From SIG452 sp045541975 (GTDB lineage Bacteria > Bacillota > Clostridia > UMGS1840), in assembly GCA_045541975.1 (NCBI GenBank), contig JAZQKB010000012.1, positions 1 through 30,978 on the forward strand: 30,978 nt of DNA, read 5' to 3'. Positions 15,891 through 22,864 of the stretch are shown here, one piece after another. The notes under the pieces were generated by a model. It did not search any database and had not been told where the DNA came from. It worked only from the letters and a program-made list of their open reading frames with translations. Numbering within the stretch: the first letter of the stretch is position 1; the number at the start of each line of letters is the position of its first letter. A program made the translations under genes and the position numbers.

Positions 15891-16691
15891 ATGGCTAGAA
15901 ACATTTTTTCAATGGAAGGTAAAAATGTCATTTTCACAGGTGGTACCGGTTTTTTGGGTAGCGCAATGGTGAAAGCACTCTTGGAAAATGGTGCAACCGT
16001 ATTTGTACCCGCCAGAACCGATCGTTATGACGAATCCTTTGACGAATACAAACAGAACAAGCAACTGATTTTTGAATCTTTTGACTTAAGCTCCTCTGAA
16101 GCTGTTACCAAAGCTATTGCAAGAGGGATTGAAGTTTTAAAAAGAGTAGATGTACTGGTAAACTGTGCAGTATATCCTCCCAAGCCTATTGATGGTAAAA
16201 TTGAATACAGATTAGATTCTACTCCCGATGCGATCTGGGAAGGTATGATAGACGGTATTGTTCATTCTGTATTCCGTGCAACCAGAGAAATTCTGCCGCA
16301 CTTTAAAGCAAACGGCGGTGGCAATATTGTTAATATTGGCTCTATGTACGGTATTGTTGCTCCTGATTTTGATATTTACGGCGACACTGTTGATTGGAAC
16401 CATCCCGCATACAGCACCGGTAAAGCAGGCATTCTGCAGTATACACGTTACTGCGCATCCGCACTGGCTCGTCACAACATCAGAGTAAACAGCTTAACTC
16501 CTGGCGCGTTCCCCAATATCGGACCGAAAACTGATATGGACTTCATTGGTAGATTAAGTGCAAAAGCGATGTTAAAGCGTACCGGTAAACCGGAAGAACT
16601 GCAGGGCGGTATCTTACTGCTTTGTTCCGATGCATCTTCTTATATGACCGGAACCAACATCGTGGTAGACGGCGGCTTAACTCAGTGGTAA
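15891..16691 (+). CDS. Short-chain dehydrogenase/reductase (SDR)
   Basis: A 266-residue classical SDR. The nucleotide-binding motif TGGTGFLGS is at about 16-24, VNCAVYPP lies at the NAG-like position, the catalytic Ser is in VNIGSMYG, and the catalytic YxxxK is in AYSTGKAG. The C-terminus ends in VDGGLTQW, typical of the family. The ATG at 15891 is chosen because AAAGGTG lies ten bases upstream; the ATG at 15882 is too close to it. It is coupled to a Gfo/Idh/MocA oxidoreductase 13 bases downstream, a pairing seen in sugar or polyol catabolism and in nonulosonic-acid or flagellin-sugar pathways. I cannot assign the substrate. Confidence 0.87.
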   Translation: MARNIFSMEGKNVIFTGGTGFLGSAMVKALLENGATVFVPARTDRYDESFDEYKQNKQLIFESFDLSSSEAVTKAIARGIEVLKRVDVLVNCAVYPPKPIDGKIEYRLDSTPDAIWEGMIDGIVHSVFRATREILPHFKANGGGNIVNIGSMYGIVAPDFDIYGDTVDWNHPAYSTGKAGILQYTRYCASALARHNIRVNSLTPGAFPNIGPKTDMDFIGRLSAKAMLKRTGKPEELQGGILLLCSDASSYMTGTNIVVDGGLTQW

Positions 16692-16704
16692 GGAGAAAAT
16701 AATC

Positions 16705-17724
16705 ATGAATAAGACTAAAATTTGTGTAGTAGGAATCGGTAGTATCGGAAGACGTCATTTAAGACTGTTAAACGAAAGAGATGACGTATTATTAAGCGTG
16801 GTTGATCCCAGTCCGGCAAGTAAAGAATTTATGGCAGAAAATTATCCGGAATTAAAACTTTATTCTTCTATGCAGGACGCAATCGCTGCGGAAAAACCGG
16901 ATGCTGCTTTAATTGCCACTCCTCATCAGATGCATTCTAATATGGCAATTGAAGCTTTGGATGCCGGTTTACATGTGTTTTGTGAAAAACCCATGAGTGA
17001 TACCATGGAAGACTGCGTGAAAATGCTTAACCGTGCGAAAGAAAGTGACAAAGTATTTTCCGTTGGCTTTATGTTCCATTTTGACCCCTTTATCCGTAAA
17101 ATGAAGGACTTAGTTGATGCCGGAAAATTAGGTAAAATTGTTCATTTTACCAGCAGATTTTCTTCATACAACATTTTGCTTTGCTCTGTAACCAAGCATC
17201 AGGAACATACTCCGTATTCGTTGGCGATGGACTGTATTCACGACAGTGATTTATTACATTATTTCACCGGTTCTGTTCCGGATTATGCATTTACCAATGC
17301 AGCTAAAATCGGTGATATGCAGTTAAGTTCTCCTCAGAACTCTATTGACACTTTGTATCGTTGGGAAGACGGTAGCATGGCTGCAAACTGCCACTTTGAC
17401 TATGTGCAGCATCCTCAGGTACATGCTATTGAAATCGTTGGTGACAAAGGTTATGTAAAAGGTAACTTTGATACCGCTGAAATCATTTTCGGAACCATTG
17501 ACGGCAAAACTGAAGTGATTGACGGCACCCGTGTATTTGAAGATGTATACCGTGCTCAGCTGGATCACTTTATCCGTGCAACCCGTGGGGAAGTAGAACC
17601 GGAAAATAAACCGGAATCTGCAATTTACTCCACCTTATTAATGGAAGCACAGAAAGAAGCCGGCATTACCGGTAAAGAAGTGAACATTCATGATATTGCT
17701 AAAAAATACGGCTTTACATACTAA
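16705..17724 (+). CDS. Gfo/Idh/MocA-family oxidoreductase
   Basis: A 339-residue NAD(P)-dependent dehydrogenase of the glucose-fructose oxidoreductase/inositol dehydrogenase/MocA family. The N-terminal Rossmann motif is VVGIGSIGRRHLR at about 8-20. The family EKP signature appears as FCEKPMSDT near 93-100, with the Lys expected to be catalytic. The C-terminal domain has DCIHDSDLLHY near 177-187, which supplies the conserved Asp and His. TAAGGAGAAAATAATC before the ATG is a clear ribosome site. It forms a two-gene unit with the SDR and ends at a strong terminator. The substrate is unknown; such enzymes act on sugars, inositols and sugar acids. Confidence 0.88.
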   Translation: MNKTKICVVGIGSIGRRHLRLLNERDDVLLSVVDPSPASKEFMAENYPELKLYSSMQDAIAAEKPDAALIATPHQMHSNMAIEALDAGLHVFCEKPMSDTMEDCVKMLNRAKESDKVFSVGFMFHFDPFIRKMKDLVDAGKLGKIVHFTSRFSSYNILLCSVTKHQEHTPYSLAMDCIHDSDLLHYFTGSVPDYAFTNAAKIGDMQLSSPQNSIDTLYRWEDGSMAANCHFDYVQHPQVHAIEIVGDKGYVKGNFDTAEIIFGTIDGKTEVIDGTRVFEDVYRAQLDHFIRATRGEVEPENKPESAIYSTLLMEAQKEAGITGKEVNIHDIAKKYGFTY

Positions 17725-17733
17725 TCGTTTCAT

Positions 17734-17764
17734 AAAAAAAGACCTCAAATGAGGTCTTTTTTTT
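17734..17764 (+). terminator. Terminator of the SDR-Gfo operon
   Basis: GACCTC and GAGGTC around an AAAT loop are flanked by an A-run and an eight-T run, extending the stem to about 13 pairs. The insertion sequence begins immediately downstream. Confidence 0.92.
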
Positions 17765-17824
17765 ATTGTATAACGAAAACCACGCGATAGTCGCGTGGTT
17801 CTAAAAAGGTTAACCGATGAGAAA

Positions 17825-17888
17825 AAATCCTCCAAATATGTTACAATGGTAATGACCTGCCAGTCAAAAGAACATATTTGGAGGATTT
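17825..17888 (+). promoter_or_regulatory. RBS-sequestering hairpin in the tnpA leader
   Basis: An 18-bp perfect inverted repeat has its arms at 17825-17842 and 17871-17888 with a 28-base loop. The right arm contains the tnpA ribosome site GGAGGA (17880-17885) and the left arm the matching TCCTCC (17828-17833). In RNA this would hide the ribosome site. Leader hairpins with this effect are established for IS200 tnpA. A -10-like TACAAT at 17842-17847 has no good -35; if it is used, transcripts from it would lack the left arm and only read-through RNA would be silenced. Confidence 0.85.
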
Positions 17889-17892
17889 ATCT

Positions 17893-18363
17893 ATGAAAAA
17901 AGTGAGCATAGACAATAATAGTTTAGCACATACGAGTTGGAATTGCAAGTATCATATAGTTTTTGCACCAAAATACAGACGAAAAGTATTTTTTGAGGAA
18001 AAAAGGTTAGAGATACGAGAAATACTTCGCCAATTGTGTCAATGGAAAGGTGTTGAAATTATCGAAGGTGAAGTGTGCCCCGACCATATTCATATGTTGG
18101 TGAGCATCCCGCCCAAGATGAGCGTTTCGGGATTTATGGGATATTTGAAAGGGAAAAGTTCATTGCTCATATTTCAGAAATTTGGAAATATGAAGTTTGC
18201 ATACCGAAATCGCGAATTTTGGTGTAAGGGATATTACGTGGACACCGTGGGTAAAAATACAAGAGCCATTAAGGAGTACATCGCAGACCAGTTGAATAGA
18301 GACCAAGAAAGCGACCAGTTAGCACTATTTGACCCACGGGACCCATTTATGGGTAGTAAGTAG
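17893..18363 (+). CDS. tnpA: IS200/IS605-family Y1 transposase TnpA
   Basis: A 156-residue HUH-type single-strand transposase. The metal-binding HUH motif is H65-I66-H67 in PDHIHMLV. The catalytic tyrosine is probably Y129 in AIKEYIADQ, and the family stretches YHIVFAPKYRRK and GYYVDTVGKN are intact. Length is normal for IS200 TnpA, so the element may still be active. The ATG at 17893 follows GGAGGA by seven bases; that site is inside the long leader hairpin. A frame extension upstream to 17878 would begin inside the hairpin and is not favoured. Confidence 0.93.
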   Translation: MKKVSIDNNSLAHTSWNCKYHIVFAPKYRRKVFFEEKRLEIREILRQLCQWKGVEIIEGEVCPDHIHMLVSIPPKMSVSGFMGYLKGKSSLLIFQKFGNMKFAYRNREFWCKGYYVDTVGKNTRAIKEYIADQLNRDQESDQLALFDPRDPFMGSK

Positions 18364-18435
18364 TAATTGCATGGCTGGCAGGCCAATCTAAAACGCACTT
18401 GTGCGTTGCCAGTAATATTAGGGCTATGCCCGAAA

Positions 18436-18462
18436 ATGAAAAACCCCCCGTTACACGGGGGG
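18436..18462 (-). terminator. Terminator of the DUF11 gene
   Basis: Read on the minus strand, a CCCCCCGT/ACGGGGGG stem with a three-base loop is followed by TTTTTCATTTTC. It lies just below the DUF11 stop and abuts the right end of the insertion sequence. Confidence 0.85.
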
Positions 18463-18480
18463 ATATTTATTGTTTTTCTT

Positions 18481-19332
18481 TTATACAGTTCCGGTCACAG
18501 TTATGGTGGTAACGCCGGGAGTAATCACAAACTCGCCAGTTACCGGATTCTGTGTGTAAGTTGCTGCCGGAACAGTAATTGCACCGGGCACCGTGGAAAA
18601 TACACCGGTAGTTTCATTGTAGGTGTATGCAGTGGATGGTAGTGTTGCACCGTTCAATGTTACGATAATATCAGATAAGATGGGGTTAAAGGTATCGGTA
18701 ATAACTAAATTGTCGGTTGCTACAGCAACTGTATTGCCTGTATTCTGAATGGTAAAGGTGTAAGTCAACTGACTGTTTTCGGTTACATCGGAAGGGGAAA
18801 GCGCCTTGGTGATGGATAATACTGCTTCGTCAGTTACAGGAACAGTTTCACTTACAACTAAGGGTGTGCTTAGACTGCCACCGGAAACGGTAACCTGATT
18901 GGTGATGGTGCTACCAGCACCTAAAGGTGCAAAACTGTTAGGTTTTGCTTCGTAAATAATCATGGCATTACCGTTTGCGGGAATCGTGATTGCTGTAAAA
19001 GTTAACGGATTGGTATCGGATACGGTGGGAGTGGGTTGTAAAATACCGTCCTGATAATACAGAGCGGAGCCTTCCACATAGTCTAACGGTACCAAAGTAC
19101 CTGTTCCGAAAGGAAACTCACCAAGATTGTCAGTTACCGTGATTCCGGTAAATGGAGTGCTACCGGCATTGGATAAACTGATAATATAAGTGATATCGTC
19201 ACTGGTGTTGTAGGATGCGGACACTGCAGTTTTAGTTGCAGACAGCACTTCGACGATGTTACCGGTTACAATATTGGAATTTACGGTGTTTCCGTTGTAG
19301 GATAATGTTGCCTGGTTGGTAAAGGTTGCCAT
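18481..19332 (-). CDS. DUF11-type repeat protein without signal peptide
   Basis: A 283-residue protein rich in Thr, Val, Ser and Asn. It starts MATFTNQATLSYNG and has no signal peptide, no LPxTG and no membrane anchor. It contains at least two beta-sandwich repeats of the DUF11/conserved-repeat type: one around residues 30-115 (with ITYIISLSNAGSTPFTGITV) and one around 165-245 (with LTYTFTIQNTGNTVAVATDN). The tail repeats a short TG-F-PG-TV pattern. DUF11 domains normally lie on secreted surface proteins, so the missing export signal is striking, though similar signal-less proteins occur in other Clostridia as I recall. AGAGG precedes the start. Function is unknown; a spore or capsule-associated structural role is only a guess. 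Confidence 0.78.
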   Translation of the reverse strand: MATFTNQATLSYNGNTVNSNIVTGNIVEVLSATKTAVSASYNTSDDITYIISLSNAGSTPFTGITVTDNLGEFPFGTGTLVPLDYVEGSALYYQDGILQPTPTVSDTNPLTFTAITIPANGNAMIIYEAKPNSFAPLGAGSTITNQVTVSGGSLSTPLVVSETVPVTDEAVLSITKALSPSDVTENSQLTYTFTIQNTGNTVAVATDNLVITDTFNPILSDIIVTLNGATLPSTAYTYNETTGVFSTVPGAITVPAATYTQNPVTGEFVITPGVTTITVTGTV

Positions 19333-19359
19333 ATTGTTCTTCCTCTCTTAGAATGTTTT

Positions 19360-19375
19360 GAGGAGATTTCTCCTC
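19360..19375 (-). repeat. Small hairpin in the DUF11 leader
   Basis: GAGGAG-ATTT-CTCCTC is a perfect six-pair stem between the promoter and the ribosome site of the minus-strand DUF11 gene. Its CTCCTC arm could also pair with the ribosome site, so it may tune translation. Confidence 0.6.
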
Positions 19376-19381
19376 GTTTTC

Positions 19382-19410
19382 ATTGTATGAGAAAGAATTT
19401 GTTTTGTGAA
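19382..19410 (-). promoter_or_regulatory. Promoter of the DUF11 gene
   Basis: On the minus strand, TTCACA (19405-19410) and TACAAT (19382-19387) are separated by 17 bases. It lies right after the trmO terminator and gives a leader of about 45 bases before the DUF11 ATG. Confidence 0.7.
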
Positions 19411-19415
19411 AAATG

Positions 19416-19452
19416 AAAAAACCGCTCGTTTTTTGTGTGAGCGGTTTTTTTT
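19416..19452 (-). terminator. Terminator of trmO
   Basis: CCGCTC pairs with GAGCGG around an 11-base loop, with A-runs and T-runs on both flanks, so it can work in both directions. On the minus strand it ends trmO, whose stop is at 19467. Confidence 0.85.
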
Positions 19453-19466
19453 GCTTGTTTGATGTT

Positions 19467-20132
19467 CTATTCTTCGGTTACAGCCAAAATGGTCAGTACT
19501 TTATTGGTTACTCGAAATTTGATTTCATAACGACTGTATCGGATGCCATAGATTTTGTTATCATCTTGATAAGACGGTCTGGGATCGTGAGAAAGTACAT
19601 CTGCAATTTCTTGCTTGATTTGTTCGGGTAGAGTCTCAAAAAAATTGGATTGATTTTCAACTTTCAGTTTCCTTTCTGCTAAATGCTCTGTAAATCCACC
19701 GATAGCATCGGGAAAACTGTCAGCATAGGGAAGATAGGGTTTAATATCGTAAATCGGTGTACCGTTCAGTAAATCCGCTCCCACTATGTGAAGAATAGGA
19801 CCTTCATTTTTTGTAAATTCTATCCCTTCCAATTTGACACAGGATAACCCAATAGAATTTGGACGAAAGGGAGAACGGGTAGCGAAGACTCCCACCCGTT
19901 TGTTTCCGCCTAAAAGCGGTGGGCGTACGGTAGGAGACCAATTTTCTCGTTTTGCTTCAGAGAACTCCCATAAAATCCAAATATGTGAAAATTCTTCTAG
20001 TCCTCGGAATGCTTCTGGGACGCGGTATTCTTTTTCAAACACAATCCGTCCTTTATTATCAACCAATCCACTTTGGCGAGGGATTCCAAATTTTTCGGGA
20101 TACTGAGTTTCAATTCTTGCTATAATTTTCAT
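19467..20132 (-). CDS. trmO: tRNA t6A37 methyltransferase TrmO
   Basis: A 221-residue TsaA/YaeB/VirR-family protein. TrmO N6-methylates threonylcarbamoyladenosine at position 37 of certain tRNAs using S-adenosylmethionine. Family landmarks: an N-terminal IPRQSGL, FSHIWILWEF near 48-57, RPPLLGG, GVFATRSPFRPNSIGLS near 81-97, and GADLLNGTPIYDIKPYLPY near 118-136. The C-terminal third (DPRPSYQ, YGIRYSRYEIKFRV) is the extra domain of full-length bacterial members. A weak GAGG lies eight bases before the ATG. No separate promoter is evident, so read-through past the tRNA-Arg terminator may drive it. Confidence 0.92.
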   Translation of the reverse strand: MKIIARIETQYPEKFGIPRQSGLVDNKGRIVFEKEYRVPEAFRGLEEFSHIWILWEFSEAKRENWSPTVRPPLLGGNKRVGVFATRSPFRPNSIGLSCVKLEGIEFTKNEGPILHIVGADLLNGTPIYDIKPYLPYADSFPDAIGGFTEHLAERKLKVENQSNFFETLPEQIKQEIADVLSHDPRPSYQDDNKIYGIRYSRYEIKFRVTNKVLTILAVTEE

Positions 20133-20160
20133 AAAAACCTCGTGTTACATGAAAAGAATA

Positions 20161-20196
20161 TAGAAAAAGCTACACGATGGGGTGTAGCTTTTTCTA
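20161..20196 (-). terminator. Terminator after tRNA-Arg
   Basis: AGAAAAAGCTACAC and GTGTAGCTTTTTCT form a 14-pair stem around a short GATGGG-type loop. It lies just past the CCA end of the tRNA and upstream of trmO on the minus strand. Confidence 0.85.
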
Positions 20197-20200
20197 TGTT

Positions 20201-20277
20201 TGGTACGCCTGATGCGATTCGAACGCACGACCTCCAGAGTCGGAGTCTGACACTCTATCCAGCTGAGCTACAGGCGC
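20201..20277 (-). tRNA. tRNA-Arg (anticodon CCG)
   Basis: A complete 77-base tRNA on the minus strand with CCA encoded at 20201-20203. The acceptor GCGCCTG pairs with CAGGCGT, the D arm starts GCTCAGCTGGATA, the anticodon stem TCAGA/TCTGG encloses loop CTCCGAC (anticodon CCG), and the T arm is GTGCG-TTCGAAT-CGCAT. The discriminator base is A. It reads CGG codons. Confidence 0.95.
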
Positions 20278-20294
20278 TCATTTTCGACTGCTCT

Positions 20295-20323
20295 ATTGTA
20301 CACCATTTTAAAAAAATAGTCAA
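20295..20323 (-). promoter_or_regulatory. Promoter of tRNA-Arg
   Basis: On the minus strand, TTGACT (20318-20323) and TACAAT (20295-20300) have a 17-base spacer. It is divergent from the tdh promoter; both -35 boxes lie in one perfect inverted repeat. Confidence 0.8.
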
Positions 20324-20356
20324 GACTTTTTCTAAAAAACTGCAAAAAGTCTTGAC
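20319..20356. repeat. 13-bp inverted repeat holding two divergent -35 boxes
   Basis: GTCAAGACTTTTT (20319-20331) and AAAAAGTCTTGAC (20344-20356) are perfect reverse complements separated by 12 bases. Each arm includes most of a -35 element, one for tRNA-Arg and one for tdh. Confidence 0.85.
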
Positions 20357-20380
20357 ATTGTTTTCAGAATGTACTATAAT
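20352..20380 (+). promoter_or_regulatory. Consensus promoter of tdh-kbl
   Basis: Perfect TTGACA (20352-20357) and TATAAT (20375-20380) with a 17-base spacer. The transcript should begin near 20387, giving a 100-base leader. Confidence 0.87.
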
Positions 20381-20397
20381 CAAATTTGTATGTGGGC

Positions 20398-20424
20398 CAC
20401 GGACAATATGTTAATTTGTTCGTG
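20398..20424 (+). other. Hairpin in the tdh leader RNA
   Basis: CACGGACAA pairs with TTGTTCGTG (nine pairs, one G-T) around a nine-base loop, starting about ten bases into the predicted transcript. No T-run follows, so it is not a simple terminator. It matches no riboswitch or T-box I know. Confidence 0.5.
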
Positions 20425-20486
20425 CACACAGAACATCATAGACGGACATTCACGAGTATTTTTTAAAAAGGAGAATGTTTCAGATT

Positions 20487-21518
20487 ATGAAAGCATTGGT
20501 AAAAAAATATCCTGAAAAAGGATTGTGGTTGGAAGACGTCGAAGAACCTGTGACCGGTCCGAATGACGTCAAAATTAAAATTCACAAGACGGCAATTTGC
20601 GGAACTGACTTACATATTTATAATTGGGATGAGTGGTCTCAGCAAACCATTCAGACACCTCGTGTTATCGGGCATGAATATGTGGGAGAAATTGTAGAAA
20701 TCGGAGCGAATGTACGAGGCCGATACATTGGAGAAATTGTTTCCGGAGAAGGTCATATTGTTTGCGGAAAATGCAGAAACTGTCTTGCAGGACATGGCCA
20801 TTTGTGCAAAGAAACTGTTGGAGTTGGTGTAAACCGTGACGGTGCTTTTGCCGAATATCTGGTAATTCCTCAGGAAAATGTGCGTCCTTGCGAAAAAGAT
20901 ATCCCCGAAGAAATGTATGCCATTTTTGATCCCTTCGGAAATGCTGTGCATACTGCGTTATCCTTTAATCTGGTTGGGGAGGATGTACTGATTACCGGTG
21001 CCGGACCGATTGGAATTATGGCAGCGGCAGTTTGTAAATTTGTGGGTGCAAGACACGTTGTGATTACAGACATTCAAGATGACAGACTTGAGCTTGCGAA
21101 ACAATTAGGAATTGAATATACCGTTAATACAGCAAAAGAAAACTTATCCGACGTGATGGAAAAACTATTGATCCGTGAAGGATTTGATGTCGGATTGGAA
21201 ATGTCTGGCAGTGAAATTGCCTTAAACACAATGATTGATCATATGCTTCCCGGTGGTCACATTGCGCTACTTGGTTTGTTAAAGAGCGATACAAAAGTGG
21301 ATTGGTCTAAAATTATCTTTAAAGGGTTAATCTTAAAAGGTATTTATGGCAGAGAAATGCACGAAACCTGGTATAAAATGTCTGCAATGCTTCAGGGTGG
21401 TTTGGATATTTCTAAAATTATTACACACAGAATGAGCATTTTAGATTACGAAAAGGGCTTTGAAGCAATGAACAGCGGAAAATGCGGTAAAGTCATTTTA
21501 GATTGGGAAAATTTGTAA
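20487..21518 (+). CDS. tdh: L-threonine 3-dehydrogenase
   Basis: A 343-residue zinc-dependent medium-chain dehydrogenase that oxidises L-threonine to 2-amino-3-ketobutyrate with NAD. It resembles Escherichia coli Tdh closely along its length: KTAICGTDLHIYNWDEWSQ near 31-49, GHEYVGEIVEIG, the structural-zinc set CGKCRNC...C near 93-108, FDPFGNAVHTALSF, the NAD motif GAGPIGIMAAAV near 173, and IFKGLILKGIYGREMHETWY. The ATG at 20487 gives the family's MKAL start; an ATG at 20475 overlaps the AAAAAGGAGA ribosome site. Spacing from that site to 20487 is a little long, at about 13 bases. It is followed 17 bases later by its pathway partner kbl. Confidence 0.95.
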   Translation: MKALVKKYPEKGLWLEDVEEPVTGPNDVKIKIHKTAICGTDLHIYNWDEWSQQTIQTPRVIGHEYVGEIVEIGANVRGRYIGEIVSGEGHIVCGKCRNCLAGHGHLCKETVGVGVNRDGAFAEYLVIPQENVRPCEKDIPEEMYAIFDPFGNAVHTALSFNLVGEDVLITGAGPIGIMAAAVCKFVGARHVVITDIQDDRLELAKQLGIEYTVNTAKENLSDVMEKLLIREGFDVGLEMSGSEIALNTMIDHMLPGGHIALLGLLKSDTKVDWSKIIFKGLILKGIYGREMHETWYKMSAMLQGGLDISKIITHRMSILDYEKGFEAMNSGKCGKVILDWENL

Positions 21519-21535
21519 AGAAGGAGAATATCACG

Positions 21536-22717
21536 ATGAAAGAAGCTTTGAAGATATTTCGGGAAACCTGCGAAACCATCGAAAAAGAAGGTCTCACCAA
21601 AAACGAAAAAATTATTATGACACCTCAGGGTGCTAAAGTATCTTTATCTGACGGTAAAGATGTTATCAATATGTGTGCCAATAACTACTTAGGTTTAGCA
21701 AACAATCCTGATGTGATTCAGGCAGCAAAAGACAGCTACGACAACTACGGTTACGGTTTATCTTCCGTTCGTTTTATCTGCGGCACTCAGAAATTGCACA
21801 AAGACTTAGAAAAGAAAGTCAGCGAATTTTTAGGCACTGATGATACCATTTTATATTCTTCTTGCTTTGATGCCAACGGTGGACTTTTTGAAACTCTGTT
21901 AGGTGAAGCAGATGCAGTAATTAGTGATGAATTAAATCACGCCAGCATTATCGACGGTATCCGTCTTTGCAAAGCAAAACGGTTCCGTTATAAAAACAAC
22001 AATATGGCAGACTTACGTTCAAAACTGGAAGAAGCAAAGGATTGTCGGATTAAACTGATTGCGACCGATGGTGTGTTCTCTATGGATGGCATTGTTGCAG
22101 ATTTAAAATCCATTTGTGATTTAGCAGACGAATATGGCGCATTGGTTATGGTAGATGATAGCCATTCCGCAGGTTTTATGGGCGCAACCGGTCGTGGCAC
22201 TGCAGAACATTGCGGCGTAATGGGCAGAGTAGACATCACTACCGGTACATTTGGAAAAGCCTTGGGCGGCGCTTCCGGTGGTTTTACTTCCGGCAGACAA
22301 GAAATCATTGATTTACTCCGTCAGCGTTCTCGTCCGTATTTATTCTCCAACACCTTAGCTCCCGCTGTTGCAGCAGGTTCCATTAAAGTATTAGAATTAA
22401 TTGAAAATAATTATTCTTACAGAGAAAAACTGTTTGCCAATACCAAATTATTTGCTGAAAAAATCAAAGAAATTGGCTTAGATGTGATGGATGGCGGAAC
22501 CCCCATTATCCCGGTAATGCTCTACGATGAACACAAGGCTGTTGAAATGGCAAAACGTATGATGGAAAAAGGCGTTTATGTGGTTGCATTCTCTTATCCC
22601 GTTGTACCTAAGGGCAAAGCCAGAATCCGTACTCAGCTTTCTGCTGCTTTATCCGAAGAAGACATCTTATATATCGTAGATTGCTTCCGTCAGGTAAAAG
22701 AAGAAATGGGCTTATAA
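21536..22717 (+). CDS. kbl: Glycine C-acetyltransferase (2-amino-3-ketobutyrate CoA ligase)
   Basis: A 393-residue PLP enzyme of the alpha-oxoamine synthase family. It cleaves 2-amino-3-ketobutyrate with CoA into glycine and acetyl-CoA, the step after Tdh. Motifs: NMCANNYLGLANNP near 51, YGYGLSSVRFICGTQ near 74, VDDSHSAGFMG near 208-218, and the PLP lysine in TGTFGKALGGASGG near 240. AAGGAG lies ten bases before the ATG at 21536. With tdh it makes a two-gene threonine-degrading operon closed by the terminator at 22737. AKB ligase is favoured over serine palmitoyltransferase or BioF by the tdh partner. Confidence 0.95.
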   Translation: MKEALKIFRETCETIEKEGLTKNEKIIMTPQGAKVSLSDGKDVINMCANNYLGLANNPDVIQAAKDSYDNYGYGLSSVRFICGTQKLHKDLEKKVSEFLGTDDTILYSSCFDANGGLFETLLGEADAVISDELNHASIIDGIRLCKAKRFRYKNNNMADLRSKLEEAKDCRIKLIATDGVFSMDGIVADLKSICDLADEYGALVMVDDSHSAGFMGATGRGTAEHCGVMGRVDITTGTFGKALGGASGGFTSGRQEIIDLLRQRSRPYLFSNTLAPAVAAGSIKVLELIENNYSYREKLFANTKLFAEKIKEIGLDVMDGGTPIIPVMLYDEHKAVEMAKRMMEKGVYVVAFSYPVVPKGKARIRTQLSAALSEEDILYIVDCFRQVKEEMGL

Positions 22718-22736
22718 AATTTCAAAATTTTAATAA

Positions 22737-22775
22737 AAAAATGACAATATTTGCAATGCAGGTATTGTCATTTTC
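22737..22775 (+). terminator. Terminator of tdh-kbl
   Basis: AAAATGACAATA pairs with TATTGTCATTTT around a 13-base loop. The 3' arm also carries the -35 (TTGTCA) of the next promoter, a compact arrangement. Confidence 0.87.
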
Positions 22776-22793
22776 ATTTATTTGTGATACAAT
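22765..22793 (+). promoter_or_regulatory. Promoter of the DUF6198-HAD genes
   Basis: TTGTCA (22765-22770) and TACAAT (22788-22793) with a 17-base spacer, overlapping the preceding terminator. The expected transcript start is near 22800, so the ATG at 22805 would be practically leaderless. Confidence 0.72.
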
Positions 22794-22864
22794 AAGTTTT
22801 TGAGATGGATATAAATTTGATATTTAGAAATACTGTAATGCATAAAAAACCGTCGGATGTCGAC

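Larger units (their letters stand above)
17770..18435 (+). mobile_element. IS200/IS605-family insertion sequence (tnpA only)
   Basis: An element of roughly 670 bases whose exact ends I cannot fix, because this family makes no target duplication or terminal inverted repeats. The left end carries a hairpin (AACCACGCGA-TAG-TCGCGTGGTT, 17778-17800). The right end carries AACGCAC-TT-GTGCGTT (18392-18407), itself inside CTGGCA...TGCCAG (18375-18412), and GGGC-TAT-GCCC (18421-18431). Subterminal hairpins are what Y1 transposases recognise on single-stranded DNA. Only tnpA is present; there is no tnpB. The element sits neatly between the terminators of two convergent units, so it breaks no gene. Confidence 0.85.

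Noticed and set aside
17770..18435. An IS605-type element with tnpB or a guide RNA
   Set aside because: No tnpB frame or remnant is present on either strand between the element's hairpins.
20387..20486. A T-box or glycine riboswitch before tdh
   Set aside because: The conserved T-box sequence and the glycine aptamer core are not present, and there is no terminator or antiterminator pair.
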